The position numbers and the translations under genes are program-made. Below are positions 34,651-46,960 of a stretch of 64,000 nucleotides of DNA, piece after piece. Numbering within the stretch: the stretch's first letter is position 1; the number at the start of each line of letters is the position of its first letter. Source of the stretch: Toxoplasma gondii ME49 (Eukaryota > Apicomplexa > Conoidasida > Eucoccidiorida > Sarcocystidae). The stretch lies in the NCBI RefSeq assembly GCF_000006565.2, contig NC_031476.1, positions 6,852,400 to 6,916,399 of the forward strand. Reading direction: 5' to 3'. The notes beneath the pieces were generated by a model. The model did not search any database. It was not told the origin of the DNA and saw only the letters and a list, made by a program, of their open reading frames with translations.

Positions 34651-37195
34651 AAAGAGCGAACAACTCAGCTGTGCCGGGGCTCTTCAGACGTCCAGAAGCT
34701 TGCTCACCATCGGAGACACTGTCGTGTGTCTCTATTCGCTTTGGGATCTGGAGGGTAGGGACCTCGCACGTGGAGGCACTTACAAAATCCGAGAGACTCT
34801 CACGCCTCTGTTCGACCCAATTCGAGTAGCGGCTAGGAGAGTGCAGTCGGTTGCGACAGACCTGTCAGGGGACGATATTCACCTGCTTTCACGGCAGAGT
34901 AGCCGGAGCAAGAGAAGAGGAAGGAGAAGCCCTGAGGAGGTCAGCAGGGGCAAAGCCAGCAGATGAAGAAGTCTCGATGAGTCGCACGGTAAGACGTTGC
35001 AGACAGCAGAGAGGAGATGGAGGGAGGAAGTCATAGCCACGGCCGGGAGTAGATGCGGACGATGCCAAAGCGCGTTCGGAAGGAAATCGATTTATATTTG
35101 TGGCAGAAAGACGCCAAGAGTTTCGATCGATTGTTACAGAATATCAAACCCAAGTTGTGAACAACGTACGCGCGCTCGTTTCACGGGTGTTGCGCATCTG
35201 CGGGCGAGAAACTGAGGGCATCTGGCATTAAGGACGTAGGGATCGTAGCTCGACCGTTCACTTTGTTGTTGTTTGGTATGTGGAGAGTGTCTCGGTACAC
35301 GTGAACCCGGACTTAAAACTGTATACTTGAACTGGAATAAAAACCACGGACAGGATGGTCTCTAGGGTACGAGGTGTGACGCCCGTCCCCGCTTGTGCAG
35401 CTGTCCTCTGCCTACGCGATCCGTCGCGACCAGGGAATGTGCCTCATGTTAGGTGTCCCGTAGACGGCGGAACGACCTCTTGATTACTTTGTACAGCTTG
35501 TCTACAAACGCCGGTGTCTGGCAGCTGTTGAGGAGCTGAGCGAGCCCTTGTTGCGCGTGGTATGCGTGGAGAATGCTTGACGCTGTGCTCTAGTTTTGAC
35601 GGCTCTTTTATTTTTTGAGTCATGTGCCATTATGCAGAAACGAGATGAGGAGCTCCAGATCGGTTCGTTGTTTTTGTCCTTTCATCCTCGTTCGAGAGGG
35701 CAGTCGCAAAAGCCACACACCGAACTCCGTTTTCTCATGAGGCGGTACACGGGGACTGCCGTTTCTGCGTTGACTGAAGCCGGCCGCGGCCGGAGACGAA
35801 AAGTGGCTTCTTTCGCAAGTTTCAGTCTCCTCCTCGCGCTGTACTTTCTCCTGCTACGGTAGCCGTTGGCTGGCCTCCTCTCCCCATTGGGATGTTTCCG
35901 TCTCCTTATGTCAATTCGGTTGAACATAGGAACCTAGTTTTGCCCTCCTTCTGTTGCTGGGACGGTGGCGAGTATCTTTCCTCTTTTCACCTGGTTTCGG
36001 TCTCGCAACACTTGTATATAATAAACCGCGGGCGAAAACACTCGCTCCTAGATGTGCAGAGAACCAGCGGTTCTATTTCGACCACATCTCTCACCTTCAG
36101 GTCATTTCTGAAATTCACTATAGCGGCCTCGCGTCTTGCCACAGAAATGGCGGCCTGGAGACAACGACCTGAGCCTGTCTGTCAGATCAGGGTCTCTTCA
36201 GCTGGATTAGATTTATTTCCTTCAAAATCAGGTAGTGTGTTGATAGGTATGTCACAAGTCGCTGTCCTGTCTGCATGCCGTATTGCGCCCGTTTCACGAG
36301 TCGAGAAAAGAGTCGGTTTCTCTCGAAAGCTTTTGCGCCAGAGCAAAAGTGCCTGAGCAGATAAAATCGATGGCGTTCAGAATGCAGTGGTGTTTCCGGC
36401 ACCCAGGCAGCCCTCCTCGGTGAAACGCACTCCCCTTCTTAGAGGTTTTCGTGTCAGTGATAACCTCCAGAAGGTTGGGACGGTGGATCCGAGTTTCTGT
36501 TTCTAAATGGTATCGAGACTTTCGAGGCCGTGGTAGTCTCCTAAGGAGGTTGCGGGTTTGCCTTTGTCTAAGTAGCATGGAATTGGGGATATAAACGCCC
36601 TTTTGCTTTTGAAACCAAGGACCTCTACGAACTAACGGTCCGACTGAGCATGTTTCACTGGAAATACGATGCTCTACCTTGGCTTTATATGCGGCTTCGA
36701 ATCACAACTAAAACGTCCCGGCACGAAACCCTTCACAACCACGTTGCCCTTTCGGATAGGATTCCTTTTTCTGCGGAGCGAACCTCCGGAAAGAAAGTAA
36801 AAGTGGCGAGTGTAGAACGCGTTTCGCGTAGTAGCAGGAGTCGGTCAGAGCGCGTATAGTTTATCACAGAAAGACTTGCGACCATCGGAACCCCTGGATG
36901 CCTGCTGCGAGAATTTGAGTTCTCGCGTGGGATTGAGACGACGAAAGCATGATGCCTTTGTGGCAAAATAAACCTTTCAGCCAACTCCGAAATCAACCCC
37001 AGTGCGTCAGGAGGACCTGATCTGTGCCTCTCGTACTGATGCGTAGCGGTCCCTCTGTAGCCAGTCAAAGGATGACTGTTGAAGCCTCCAACCCCCCTTT
37101 GCCAACACAGATATGGTCATCTTTCCATCACCACGGACCACCGTCCAACCACAAGATTCGTGAAGGCGAGGAGTTCCGCTCCCCGTTCTGCGGTG
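34651..37195. other. Convergent intergenic region
   Basis: The 3' ends of the plus-strand membrane-protein gene and the minus-strand coiled-coil gene face each other here. A degenerate copy of dispersed repeat family 1 may lie at about 36611-36655 (ACCAAGGACC followed by GTCCGACTG). I see no supported coding exon. Confidence 0.45.
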
Positions 37196-40100
37196 TCAAT
37201 CTACCGCCCTCGCCGAGAGACGCTTAATCGCCTCGGCCACTCGATTGCTCAGTTCCCGAGAACTGCGTGGAAAGGCGTCGAACGAAATGCCACAGTCGTT
37301 TTCTCCATCTGCCTCCGTTCCGATTCTTTCACGTTCGTTAGGGTCCCCTGAAGGCTCTTGTGTCGATCTAGGCGGCTGAAAGCTGTTCTGACGTTCATGC
37401 ATTTTTTGCCCCGCTGTGTGTTCCCTTTTCCAGTAACCCCTGTTTCCCTCCAAGCCGTCAAAATCGGGAGCCGACTCTCTCTTTTGAAGCGAATCCACAG
37501 CTCCGCCCAAACCGCGAGAATACGTTTTGCCTCTTGCTGCAGAGAAAGGCGTTTCTTCGCCGGCATCAGGGGGCACAGGGGCTGAAGCAGAAACAGAGTG
37601 ACTTTCACATTCGGTTAGGTTCGTCGCTGTTCCGCGATCTGCGGTCGCGGAGGAAACCGAACTGACAGCGTATCCGTCTTCTTTCTCTGCCGTTTCTTCG
37701 AAACACGCAACAGAACTGGTCCGCCGTTCCAGGTCGAGCAAACCCTCGGCCTCTCGCAAGGCTGTCGTCTGCAAATCGTCTTCATCTTCTGTCGACACGG
37801 CCCTTTCTGGTTCAAGCCTTCGTTTCAAGCCTTGAAGGATCTCCTCCCCATCGAATTCGGGTGCCCTCCCGTGGAACGCTCCCTGGGACGTCCTTCTCTG
37901 TGAAACACGTGCTCTGCCAGCCCCTGTGTCGACAGCGCTTCCCGCCTCGCTGCTTCTTCCCTCACCCCATAAGACGGAAGGCTGCGGAACACAAGGCAGT
38001 GGAAGCGAAGGTGACGTTGAGCAAAGTAGTGCAGAAGCAGGTGATGCTGAAAGCGGCAGTGGGTGAGGAGCGGAGAAAGCACCCTCCCGCGATGCTCCAT
38101 CCTGGCCGCCTCTGGCGGGGAAGTCGGGCCTTCCGGTCACAGCCCCCTGACCCCCCAAACACAACTTCGCTTCTTGTCTACCTTCATCGTCACAAACCGC
38201 CGGTCGTCGAGACGCAAGCCGCCCTGCGCGTTCTGCCGTGACCCTTCTTCCTTTTGTTTCCCGGCGTCTCGCGGCCAGTCGCCACGAGAGGTGTCGTTCT
38301 TCCTCGAGGTCAGAGAAAGCCGCAGACTCCGAAGGCTCCGCTTTGGCGGCCCCCATGTCGCTGCGAGGCTTGGTCGACGGAGGCCTACGAGCGTCGACGC
38401 GAGTCTTCCCCGACAAACGGAACCTTGTTAGGGAGGGAAGTTTTGAGTCGATTTGCTCAGCACCTGAGAACAGCGCAGGACAGACCCGCCGCTCCCGAGG
38501 TAGAATCCAAGAAGAACGTCGCATTTGACGTCAGGGTTGTTCAGGTCTCGAGACCCTTCCGTGCTCCCCGTGCTTCGCAAAAACTCGTTTGCGTATTCCA
38601 TGCGCACTGGCAAAGACTGGTGTGGTGTCCGCTCGAAACGCAAAACAGTTCTGCGGATAAAAAACGTCTACTCAGGCACAATGTGAAGTCGTGTCACGAG
38701 ACGAGTGACGGGTGAGGAGTTTGCTGCGTTTCTACCTGGAACCGCTCGCATGGAGGGCAGGGAGGCGGGTCGAGAGTTGAGGAGTTTTACGGTTGGAGCG
38801 GCTGCATGCGTCGACGAACGCGAGACGGTTTCAGGGACAAAACCTCTGGGGGCTTGTTGAGAGGCCTTGGGCGACGGGAGACGTCGAAGAAGATCGACAA
38901 GGCGAGTGTTTTCTTCTTGCAGGACGCGAATTCGGTCAAGAAAGCGTTTCGCTGACACCGCCAAAAGCAGAGACGAAAGACAGCAGAGCACGCGAGGTTT
39001 TCAAAGATAAAAAGAGTCACTTTGTTCATGTTTCACCTGACAATGAAGCTCACAAGAGAACTGTCAACCGGTCAGAGCAGGGAGTCACTGTCTCCATACG
39101 TGCATCTAAGTTGGTCGTGGAACGCACAGAAAAGGACAGGGATCTGGGATATTAGAGCAGGGTACAGGGAGGGGTTGGAGAAACAGAAGAAGAAGCCAGA
39201 AGGACAGGCTGCGATGCAGGCACCGCAAATATGCGTGGAAAGAGAAACAGAAAAAGTGGCTGGTTTGCTGTGAAAGGCCACGAGACACAGCGGCCGCCTC
39301 ACCCGCAGACCGAAACTGACGCGTCACGGTACGTCTAAGAGTTCACTTTAATCAACTGACAACATACGGTCACCTGGTCAGCGAACATGACAACGATTCT
39401 CGGCAGAGGGAGACGGTAACCTAGCGGAGAAAAGGCGAACGGCCACAACAGGCGTCTAAGAATGAGAGTAAAGGTGCTCAAACAGAGCTGCATTCGAAGC
39501 CCAGAACTTCCAAAATGATACAACGTTTTCAGAGAGCGTAAACGTCCACACGGGGAAGTCGAGAGGTGATCGAGCGGAAAAGGACATGCCCCCCTGGGCA
39601 CAGAAACGTCTGCTTCTCTGCAGGCAAAAAACTCCCGAGAGCGCTGAGATAGGATGGCGAGCGCAATAAAGAAAAAAAAGAAAATAAAAAGTATTAAAAA
39701 TGGACGAACACTTAAAATCTTGAGCGGCAGAAGAAAACGAGTGGAACCCAGAGACTCCGAGACAGAAAACAGCGAAACAGCGCCTATGTTTTCTTTGATG
39801 GCTCACAGCAAATGTGTCCCCGACAAAGAGAACTCTTTGTCGATTCCGATACGGGCGCGTGTCGCTGCCAGCACACAGAGAAAGCCACAGAGAGCGGATT
39901 GCCCGTTCAAGAGACCGAAGACACAAAGACCCTACAGTACAGACGATTCAGAGTGGCACTCCAGTATGAGATACAGACAACCATGTTCTCAAGGACTGCT
40001 GACATTAACGTGCCTAGGATACTGAATGTGATCACAGTTATGAGATACAAGCAACTAAGGTCGGAAACCGGGACCACGCCAAAACGGATACGCAGCTCTA

Positions 40101-43100
40101 AAGGTATCTCTGAGTCGACGCAATGCATCGGAAAGATACAGTTTTTCAAGCTGCGCTCCCCGCGCTTGAGGAACTGCAGTAATTGTGCTCAGAACGAAGA
40201 CTGTTCAACGGCAAAGCAGTGAGTACATTTACACGCTCATTCGAATGGAGAACATAAACTTATATCGCGATGAAATTGAGGACAGCACTTGTGTGCCTAT
40301 CAAATGAAAGAACACGAACGTATGCGAACATCCAGCGTCATTGCATAAACATGTGCGATTTTGCAAATATCGAACATAAACGTGAGTGACGATGCAAACT
40401 CAGGAAACGACAGTTTATGCTTATTCGATTAGACGCGCAAAAGTCCTCGCTTCTTGGAATTGAGACCTAGAAGTGTTGTGCGCAGCGATACCTGGTGGCT
40501 GAGCTCCTGTCTCTCTCGCCTAGGTGGAAACTCAAGGCCCTCAAGCGTCTCAGCCACTTTCTGAGACAGAACGAGAAGCCTGCGTTGTTGCTCCGAGGAC
40601 ACTCTGGAGGGGGAAAATGCATGCATGGCTGTCTTTGTCGCATGAATGCGCAGTGTTGAACCAATTCTTTTTCAACATTAGGTACCACCATCACTCTCTC
40701 TTACGTGGTGCCAAGGGCCCCAAAATACCCTTTTATCGATGCTGCATCAGTACACAGTGCTCAATCATCTTAGCTACGTACTGGTGACACAGCGAAACTT
40801 GGATCCGTCAAACAGAGAGCCCTTCAAGCTCTACATCAGGAGTCCAGCTCGTGACACAGTGACGAAAAGCGGCCTCTGGCGTAGACCCGGGACGCGGCAG
40901 GACAGCACCACCGTGAAAACTCGAGGCATACAGGAAATGCCACGTGCCCAGGAGTTAAGGCAAAGGCGCGCCATTCCACTTCTGTGCCTATTAAGCTATG
41001 CAGAGGCACTACGTGTCATCTTCTTCCTTCTGTGAAGGAACAGCTGTTTGCGCAGATCTACTGATTTTCCGCACAACCGAGGGCGCCTGCAGCCACTCTC
41101 GCTCAGCAAGCCCCTGGTTCGGAACCGAAGGTGCTTTCGTATTTCGTCTTCCTTTTCGCTCTTTTGAGAAAATGCAGAAAAAACCTGCATGAATATTATT
41201 GACACATGATTAAGCATACCGCCGACAAAGCCTTTCCTTACGTCATCACTCTGTTCACAGCATCGTTCAGGAGGCTACTGGCAAGACCTTGAAGATCTTG
41301 CGCCAGCGCATGCTTTTGCTCATTCAGCCGCCCCAAGAGCTGCCGTGTGTTTCGCCCCTGCGACGTGCCACAGACCGAAGTAACAGACCAGTACGGGAAG
41401 GAAAGGAGAACCGCAGGGAAAGACTGGGAGAAAAAAGCAGTACGGGAGGAGAGCAGAAAGAGAGACTAACAGTGGAGAAAACGCCGACAGGGAGGGAAAC
41501 GAAGTAACCCGAGGAAACGCCGGAGACGACTTGGCGCAGGTGAGACGCTGACGTGAAAGAACGGTCAAATAGGATACTCTTGACGAATACAGCATTCAGC
41601 AGAGAATCAGAGCGAGTTGAGTGCCAGCGGAAAGAAGGCGGTCACAAACCGCGACCGCAAGACAAGCCTTTATTTGGAAACTCAACCTCAGTAAAAAGCA
41701 TGACTACTTTTACCACGGGATAAAACACTGGACGACCAAGTTCCCCCGCCGACAGGCTTTGGTCTGTTACATTTTTCTTTCTTACAAGCGGCATTTCTGC
41801 TTGAGGGCTTCTTCCCCTAGCGCAGAAGCAGGATAGCCCAACTACAAATAGGCAAGAGAATGCACACACTAAAGAACATCGAAGGAACAACGAAAACGCG
41901 AAAGAACGACCGCGGCTGAGGAACGCACCTGTTCGTGGATCGCGAAAGTTTGCCCTTGCATCAGCCGAGTGATCTGAGAAGGAACGAACAGGAAGGACAC
42001 TCCTTTGTTTGAGGAGATTTTCATGCCAAGCATTCTTTGCCAACGAAACTGTGTGACGTCATGCCAAGCCCAGAGGTTGGCCCCCACGTTCGCGTTTCTC
42101 CATCGTTTGTCTTGGCGCGCAACGTGCACCCGAAATCCCCCGAAAGCGTGTCACGCGAAAGGCTCTCTGCTGGTCGGCGAACTGAGACGCGGTTCAGCAT
42201 TTCTGGACAGTTTCTACCACAAATCGGACTCCCCGAGTTGAGACCTTCAAGGTCCTTGCTTCCCGGAGCCCAGTATGCGTTTGGTCCTCCAAAGCCTTCC
42301 ATGGATTTGCTTCACTCAAGTGTCGGCGCTCATCGCCGTTGCCAGGGCTCGAACTGAGCTGTCCGTGAAATGTTTCGAATAAGTATAAAACTCACAAAAC
42401 AAACTCTCTGGTTTCCAGTAGTGTCAAGGCAATGTTTCATTTGCGAGCACAGCGTTTTCGACATGTGCCAATGTTGAAACCGCCGAAAAAAGTTGGTGGA
42501 ACTACCGCAAGCATCTCACCTCTGCAAGCTCCTCCGCAATCGCCCTCTTCGTCGCCTCCCAGTCGACGCCTTCTCGAGTGTGCTGAAACGCTTCTCTCAG
42601 GCTGGAGTTCGAAGCTCGCCTCTGCTCGAGTCTCCCTCGAGAACGTTTCTTCCTTGTGGCCAACTCCACTTTGCATGCGTCTGTGCATCCTTCTATCCCC
42701 CACGGCGCGCCTGAAGTTCCTTGAGGACACTGCTCTGAGATGCGAGAACTATGTGGTTCGAACTGCATCGCTCTCGCGCTGCCTCCAAGGAAAGGCAGAC
42801 GAGAATCGCCACTTTTCTTCGCATGAAACTCGCAGTCCACACAACGGGAAAGGGCCGCTTGCGGCCTCTGTTCTACACTGTGAGACCACGAGTCGGGTCT
42901 GGTTCCTTGGGCTCTACACGTCGGTGTTTTCGGTGCTCTCGCGGACGACGGTCTCGCCGGACAAACACAGCAAGCAGACGACACACATCCTCTCGAATCT
43001 CCACTAGAGTCTCCATGCGCCGCACTAGTGGAACGCCACATTGTCTCGGGCTGGCTTTGCATAGGAAACCGCACGCTCGTCGGCTTCCCTGGTTGCTCTA

Positions 43101-44364
43101 CTGAGCAAGGCCTGCTGCACTTCAAAGAGCAGCGACAACATGTGCGACTCCAAGATATTCCTCGACCTCGAGTCCCGCAAGCCTCCAGTGGCTGTGTATC
43201 ACGAAGCGCACCACCGCTGGAGTCTTCGTGTATTCGCGGACTAGTGTCTGTGCATATGAGCCAGCTGGGGTCTTCTTCGTGTATTAGCCAGGTGGGCTCT
43301 TCTTCGTGTATAGGCCGCTCGTCACTGCGCGAATAACTCCGACTGCAGCTACAGGTTTCACCCGCTTCCGATAAATCCTGGGGGCATCTTGACACCGACG
43401 CAGCATGTTTCTGGAAGGTGGGGAGTTTTCGGCAGATAACGCACGGTAGGGAACGGGCACAAAGGAGGTGGGTGCCAGTGACATCCCGCGAAGCATCCAG
43501 AGAGTCTCCGCCTGGAGTGCATGCGCGCCTCGATGCTGGGTCAGCTTGTCGAGGCCACCGCCGAAACGAATCGGCTTCAAAAGACCGATCGAAAGAAGGG
43601 GGAGAGCTCCCGACGCGACGAGAAGATACAGATGAGTCGGTGCCGAGCGGTGGGTGTGAGTGCGGAGAGTAAACGTTCTCAGGGTTTGGGCCGCCACCAA
43701 TCTCCAGCTTCTGAGGGTCGGCGAGCCTGTGAGCATTTACGCGTTCGTGCTCGCGGCCACCCAGCGGCCTTCCGCGTACGCAGCTGCTCTCTGTGGGACC
43801 TTCCCTGCGTGCGGTGGCGTTCGCCCGGAGGTGCGGCCTCTCGTTTTGGTTCGCAGACGCCACTGGAACAGAATGGGACTCAACAGAGCAAGGCAAGTGC
43901 TCCGAGTCAGAGAGCCAAGGCGTTGGAACAGGGCTGCAAACAAAACGCAAATAACGCTCACCTGGAGAGACGTGCTTCTCTCTCGCCGCGTTTTCTGAAG
44001 CGAAAACGTCCCTTGCGAGACCGAGTTCTCCCCTCGCAGGAGTGAGGTGGTCCGAACTGAAACTTCCACAAACTGTACAGAGCGGCCCGACGCACTTTGA
44101 CGCTCTTGTTGGTGACTCCGGAATCCACCGATCTCTCGCGCGAAAAAACCGGGAGGTGGCACGCGGGTCGGAAGACTCTGTGTCGCTGTCTTCAAGAATT
44201 TCTGGGATTTCTGCCGTACGAGGTTCTCGACAAGTTGGAGTCACAGAGGGCCCATAAACAGCCTCTAGTTCGATGACGGGAGCCGCCGGGGAGTTGGCCG
44301 AAAAGAACGAGCAATCAGGATTCGCATGCAGCCACCACGGAAAGGTTGGTTGCTCGCAAGACAT
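37196..44364 (-). CDS. Unrecognised coiled-coil protein, at least six exons
   Basis: Exons: 44364..42520 (the frame is open up to 44658), 41973..41929, 41357..41242, 40603..40492, 38951..38736, 38463..37196. Phases agree for the first four and for the last pair. Between 40492 and 38951 the phase differs by one base, so either a further small exon is missing or the fourth exon runs to 40466 using a weak GTCTCA donor. The N-terminal 600 residues are Ser/Cys/Pro-rich and hold a short 9-residue repeat (IHEEEPTWL, IHEEDPSWL). Then come predicted coiled-coil segments: WEATKRAIAEELAE with ITRLMQGQTFAIHEQ, RQLLGRLNEQKHALAQDLQG, EQQRRLLVLSQKVAETLEGL and KRFLDRIRVLQEENTRLVDL. The last 420 residues are low complexity, ending AIKRLSARAVD and TGA. 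The start at 44364 is chosen for its GAAATG context; 44416 and 44464 are alternatives. Structural or cytoskeletal scaffolds often look like this, but I assign no function. Confidence 0.75.
39961..40062 (-). repeat. Dispersed repeat family 2, copies 3 and 4
   Basis: Read on the minus strand, 39990-39961 contains GGTTGTCTGTATCTCATACT and 40062-40038 contains TTAGTTGCTTGTATCTCATA. Both match the core at 13373 and 52071. They lie in the intron between exons 40603..40492 and 38951..38736 of the coiled-coil gene. Confidence 0.45.
40760..40870 (+). repeat. Dispersed repeat family 1, copy D
   Basis: The core begins CTTGGATCCGTCAAACAGAG at 40798 and continues through CCTTCAAGCTCTACATCAGG to an AGTCCAGCTC block. 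The block order matches copies A to C. It lies in an intron of the coiled-coil gene. Confidence 0.5.
41929..41973 (-). other. 45-nt micro-exon of the coiled-coil gene
   Basis: It encodes ITRLMQGQTFAIHEQ, phase 0 at both ends. The acceptor has a strong pyrimidine tract (CCTTCCTGTTCGTTCCTTCTCAG) and the donor is GTGCGT. It continues the helical register between AIAEELAE and GRNTRQLL, and skipping it would not shift the frame. Confidence 0.75.
42190..42300 (-). repeat. Dispersed repeat family 1, copy E (inverted)
   Basis: On the minus strand this reads CTCCGGGAAGCAAGGACC, then TTGAAGGTCTCAACTCGGGG and AGTCCGATTTG. That is the same block order as copies A to D in the opposite orientation. It lies in the intron between exons 44364..42520 and 41973..41929. 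Confidence 0.5.
43222..43318 (-). repeat. 27-nt tandem repeat in coding sequence, two clear copies and one degenerate copy
   Basis: Two adjacent 27-base units at about 43259-43312 differ at only a few positions and encode IHEEEPTWL and IHEEDPSWL. A third, diverged unit near 43222-43240 encodes RIHEDSSG. The repeat keeps the reading frame of the large exon 44364..42520. Confidence 0.7.
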
Positions 44365-46960
44365 TTCGACTTTCACTCTGCCCGAATCAGAAAGGCGTGT
44401 ATGTGAGGAAGCGGGCATTCGCTTTGGAAGGGGACACAGGCAACTTGGACGAAGATCTAAAAGCATGTGTGCGGCCACACGGATGCAGGACAGGCAGTAG
44501 CGATCAGAGAACAACTGAAGGTAGACTCGCAGGTATCGAATTCCTTGCTTTGTCTTGGACCGTGGAACTAATTCGCGATCTCTCGAACACTTTGTCACAC
44601 GCCGGGCTTCGCGATAGAAAAAAGTAGAAGTAACTCTGTAGTTAGAGAGTAAAAGCATATACTGATTGAAGAATCCTAAGGCAGCGCCGACAACAACATC
44701 CCTGAAATGTGGACCAGTAAGAATTAGTGGATCATTACTTAATAACTTATCGTTGCGATAAATAGACAGATGGACACGCTAAGAAACTGTCTCTTAGACG
44801 AACGGCGATACCCGACTGCAGACGCGGCAGAAAGGGCCTTGCGGGCAAAGGCACCAAACTTGGCATAAACCTCTTGTTTAGATGCTGGGTACATTCTTAA
44901 CATCCGCAGAATGAGAAAGGTAGTGGAACAAAAAGCGACACAGGGAAGCCTGGTAAAAGCCGGCAGGTGGGTGGCATTTAAGAACACCGGCGGAACACAA
45001 AGTCTGCCCATAAGGGATTCACACTGAATGTCCTCGAAACATTTCCTGCATTGTGCGTGCGATGAAAAGAAGCGGGACGAATCCTACCAGGACGACACTG
45101 CGAGTCTGAAAAAAACCAGCAAACCTTTTACCCAGATCCTCAACCGACTCTTGACGGTGAGAGGCACTCCGCCACCATCAGACGCGGTTTCTGTGTGTCT
45201 CGTCGAGAAAGAGCGGGGAAGCGATGAAACGGGGGATGGAACGCAAAAAATCAGTAGAAGGTTGCCACCTGCTGGCTGGTGGCCCACAAAGTGGCTTATT
45301 TCAGTGCACACAAGGCCCAGATTTTGTCCTGCATTCGAGGCACAGGAGTTCAGTCGCCTTGGAAAGAATTCAGGAAGTCGAATCCTTGACCGGTATGCAG
45401 CTCATGGTTGTTTTGCCCTATGTGAACACCAGAGGGAACTGGGTATAACTGTCATTTGTTATACAGCGAGACGCGTGGACGAAAATCGTAGGCGAAGTCT
45501 CATTTTATAAAGAACAGTTGAGCGAGCAATTACGTGGCCGTCGTCAGGAAGCCCTGTTCTTTAGCCCGACAGGTCTCGATGATGTACTGTGACTCTCACG
45601 GAATTGTCCCGAGTTTCACGGAACGATCCTCCGACAACAAAGAAAGGACACTGGGAAACAGATGATGTTAGGTAAAAACGATCTGGTTCTGCAGGTTATA
45701 CTGCAGCTGAAACATGCACACCGCTTCTAAAATAAAAGAGGATCGAGTCCTTTCGAGACAGCTGTTTTGGCTTGGCAGCTGTCCGTTGGCGTGCACGCTT
45801 GCGATCAAGGTCTGGATGAAAGTCGGAGACAATTCCCCCCGCGATTTCTGAGAGTTCAGCAGATGCTGCAATCGCAAAAGAGAAAAGAGTGGTGAGCCAT
45901 GGCAAGCAAAAGAAACCTATCTCGACACACGTGACTGCACAGCCCTGTGGACGGGAAAAGTATGCCCCAGCACCTTTTCCCGCGTGAAGCTGTTTTCTGT
46001 GTCAGCCTCGCCAGGACAAGGACACAAAGAATCCGTTTTTGACCAAGTTCTGAACGCATTTGTTCTTGAAGAGGCATGCTGAATACACGATTTATGAAGT
46101 GCACCTCCCAGTCTCATGTGCACACAGTGAACAACAGGAACAACACTCTACGGTTCCTAAGGTCGTTTCACGAGGATCCGCCATCCAAAGCTGTAAAATT
46201 CGTATCGAAGGAACAAAGAGGTTGTGGGGCGCAGGATTCTGAATTTGACTCCAGTTGTTATGAGACACGGGCAGCTACGGCCTTTAGAGCCCCCTCCACA
46301 ATATCGAGGCCGTTTATCCCTGGTAACGCAACTAACTGTGGATCGGATGCTTTCTGTGATATGTTCCACGTGACGCTGAAGAACTCTAGAGTCATCCCTC
46401 CGTCGGGTGAGAACACCCGGGATTGACACGAGAAGACGTAATGCGTTTCTTATGCATGCACTGGCTGTCTTCGAGTGTAAAGGACGAACGAATCACGAAT
46501 TGTAGACGTTCTGGAGGGTAATAAACACGGTGTACTACAGTATGGAACTATAAATGTACGCATTCGAATTGACCATAAATACCACTCCGATCTGCGTAGC
46601 CATATGTCAGGATGACGTTCCGATCAACTCCTCTAAGCGCCTTTTAGTTACTGTTTCGTCGCTGATTTGTAGGGTTCCGATACAATTCCCCTGGTGAGTT
46701 CGATATCTCACAAATCGAGCTGTCAGAGTCCGACAGAGAACAGACCTCTGCATTTACTCAAAGCACACATTACCACATGGGATAGAGACTACTTTCTTCT
46801 GGAGTGTATGTACTACACTCTGGACTCACCGACTTTCGGTGCGTAAGAGTCTGCTTATTTCCCGGTTTGTCCAGTCGTATCTGGTGTCTTTCTCAGTTTC
46901 TTATTCAGAGTGGTTGTCCAGAGGGAACCAGTGCTTACTGATGTCATTCACTTGGACTTT
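44365..46960. other. Gene-poor region, possible 5' flank of the coiled-coil gene
   Basis: The first 300 bases are open in the frame of the coiled-coil gene but probably are its 5' UTR. I see no supported exon in the rest. A minus-strand frame near 45700-45900 (AELSEIAGGIVSDFHPD) follows a good acceptor and might be an exon of the gene to its right, but nothing confirms it. Confidence 0.35.
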
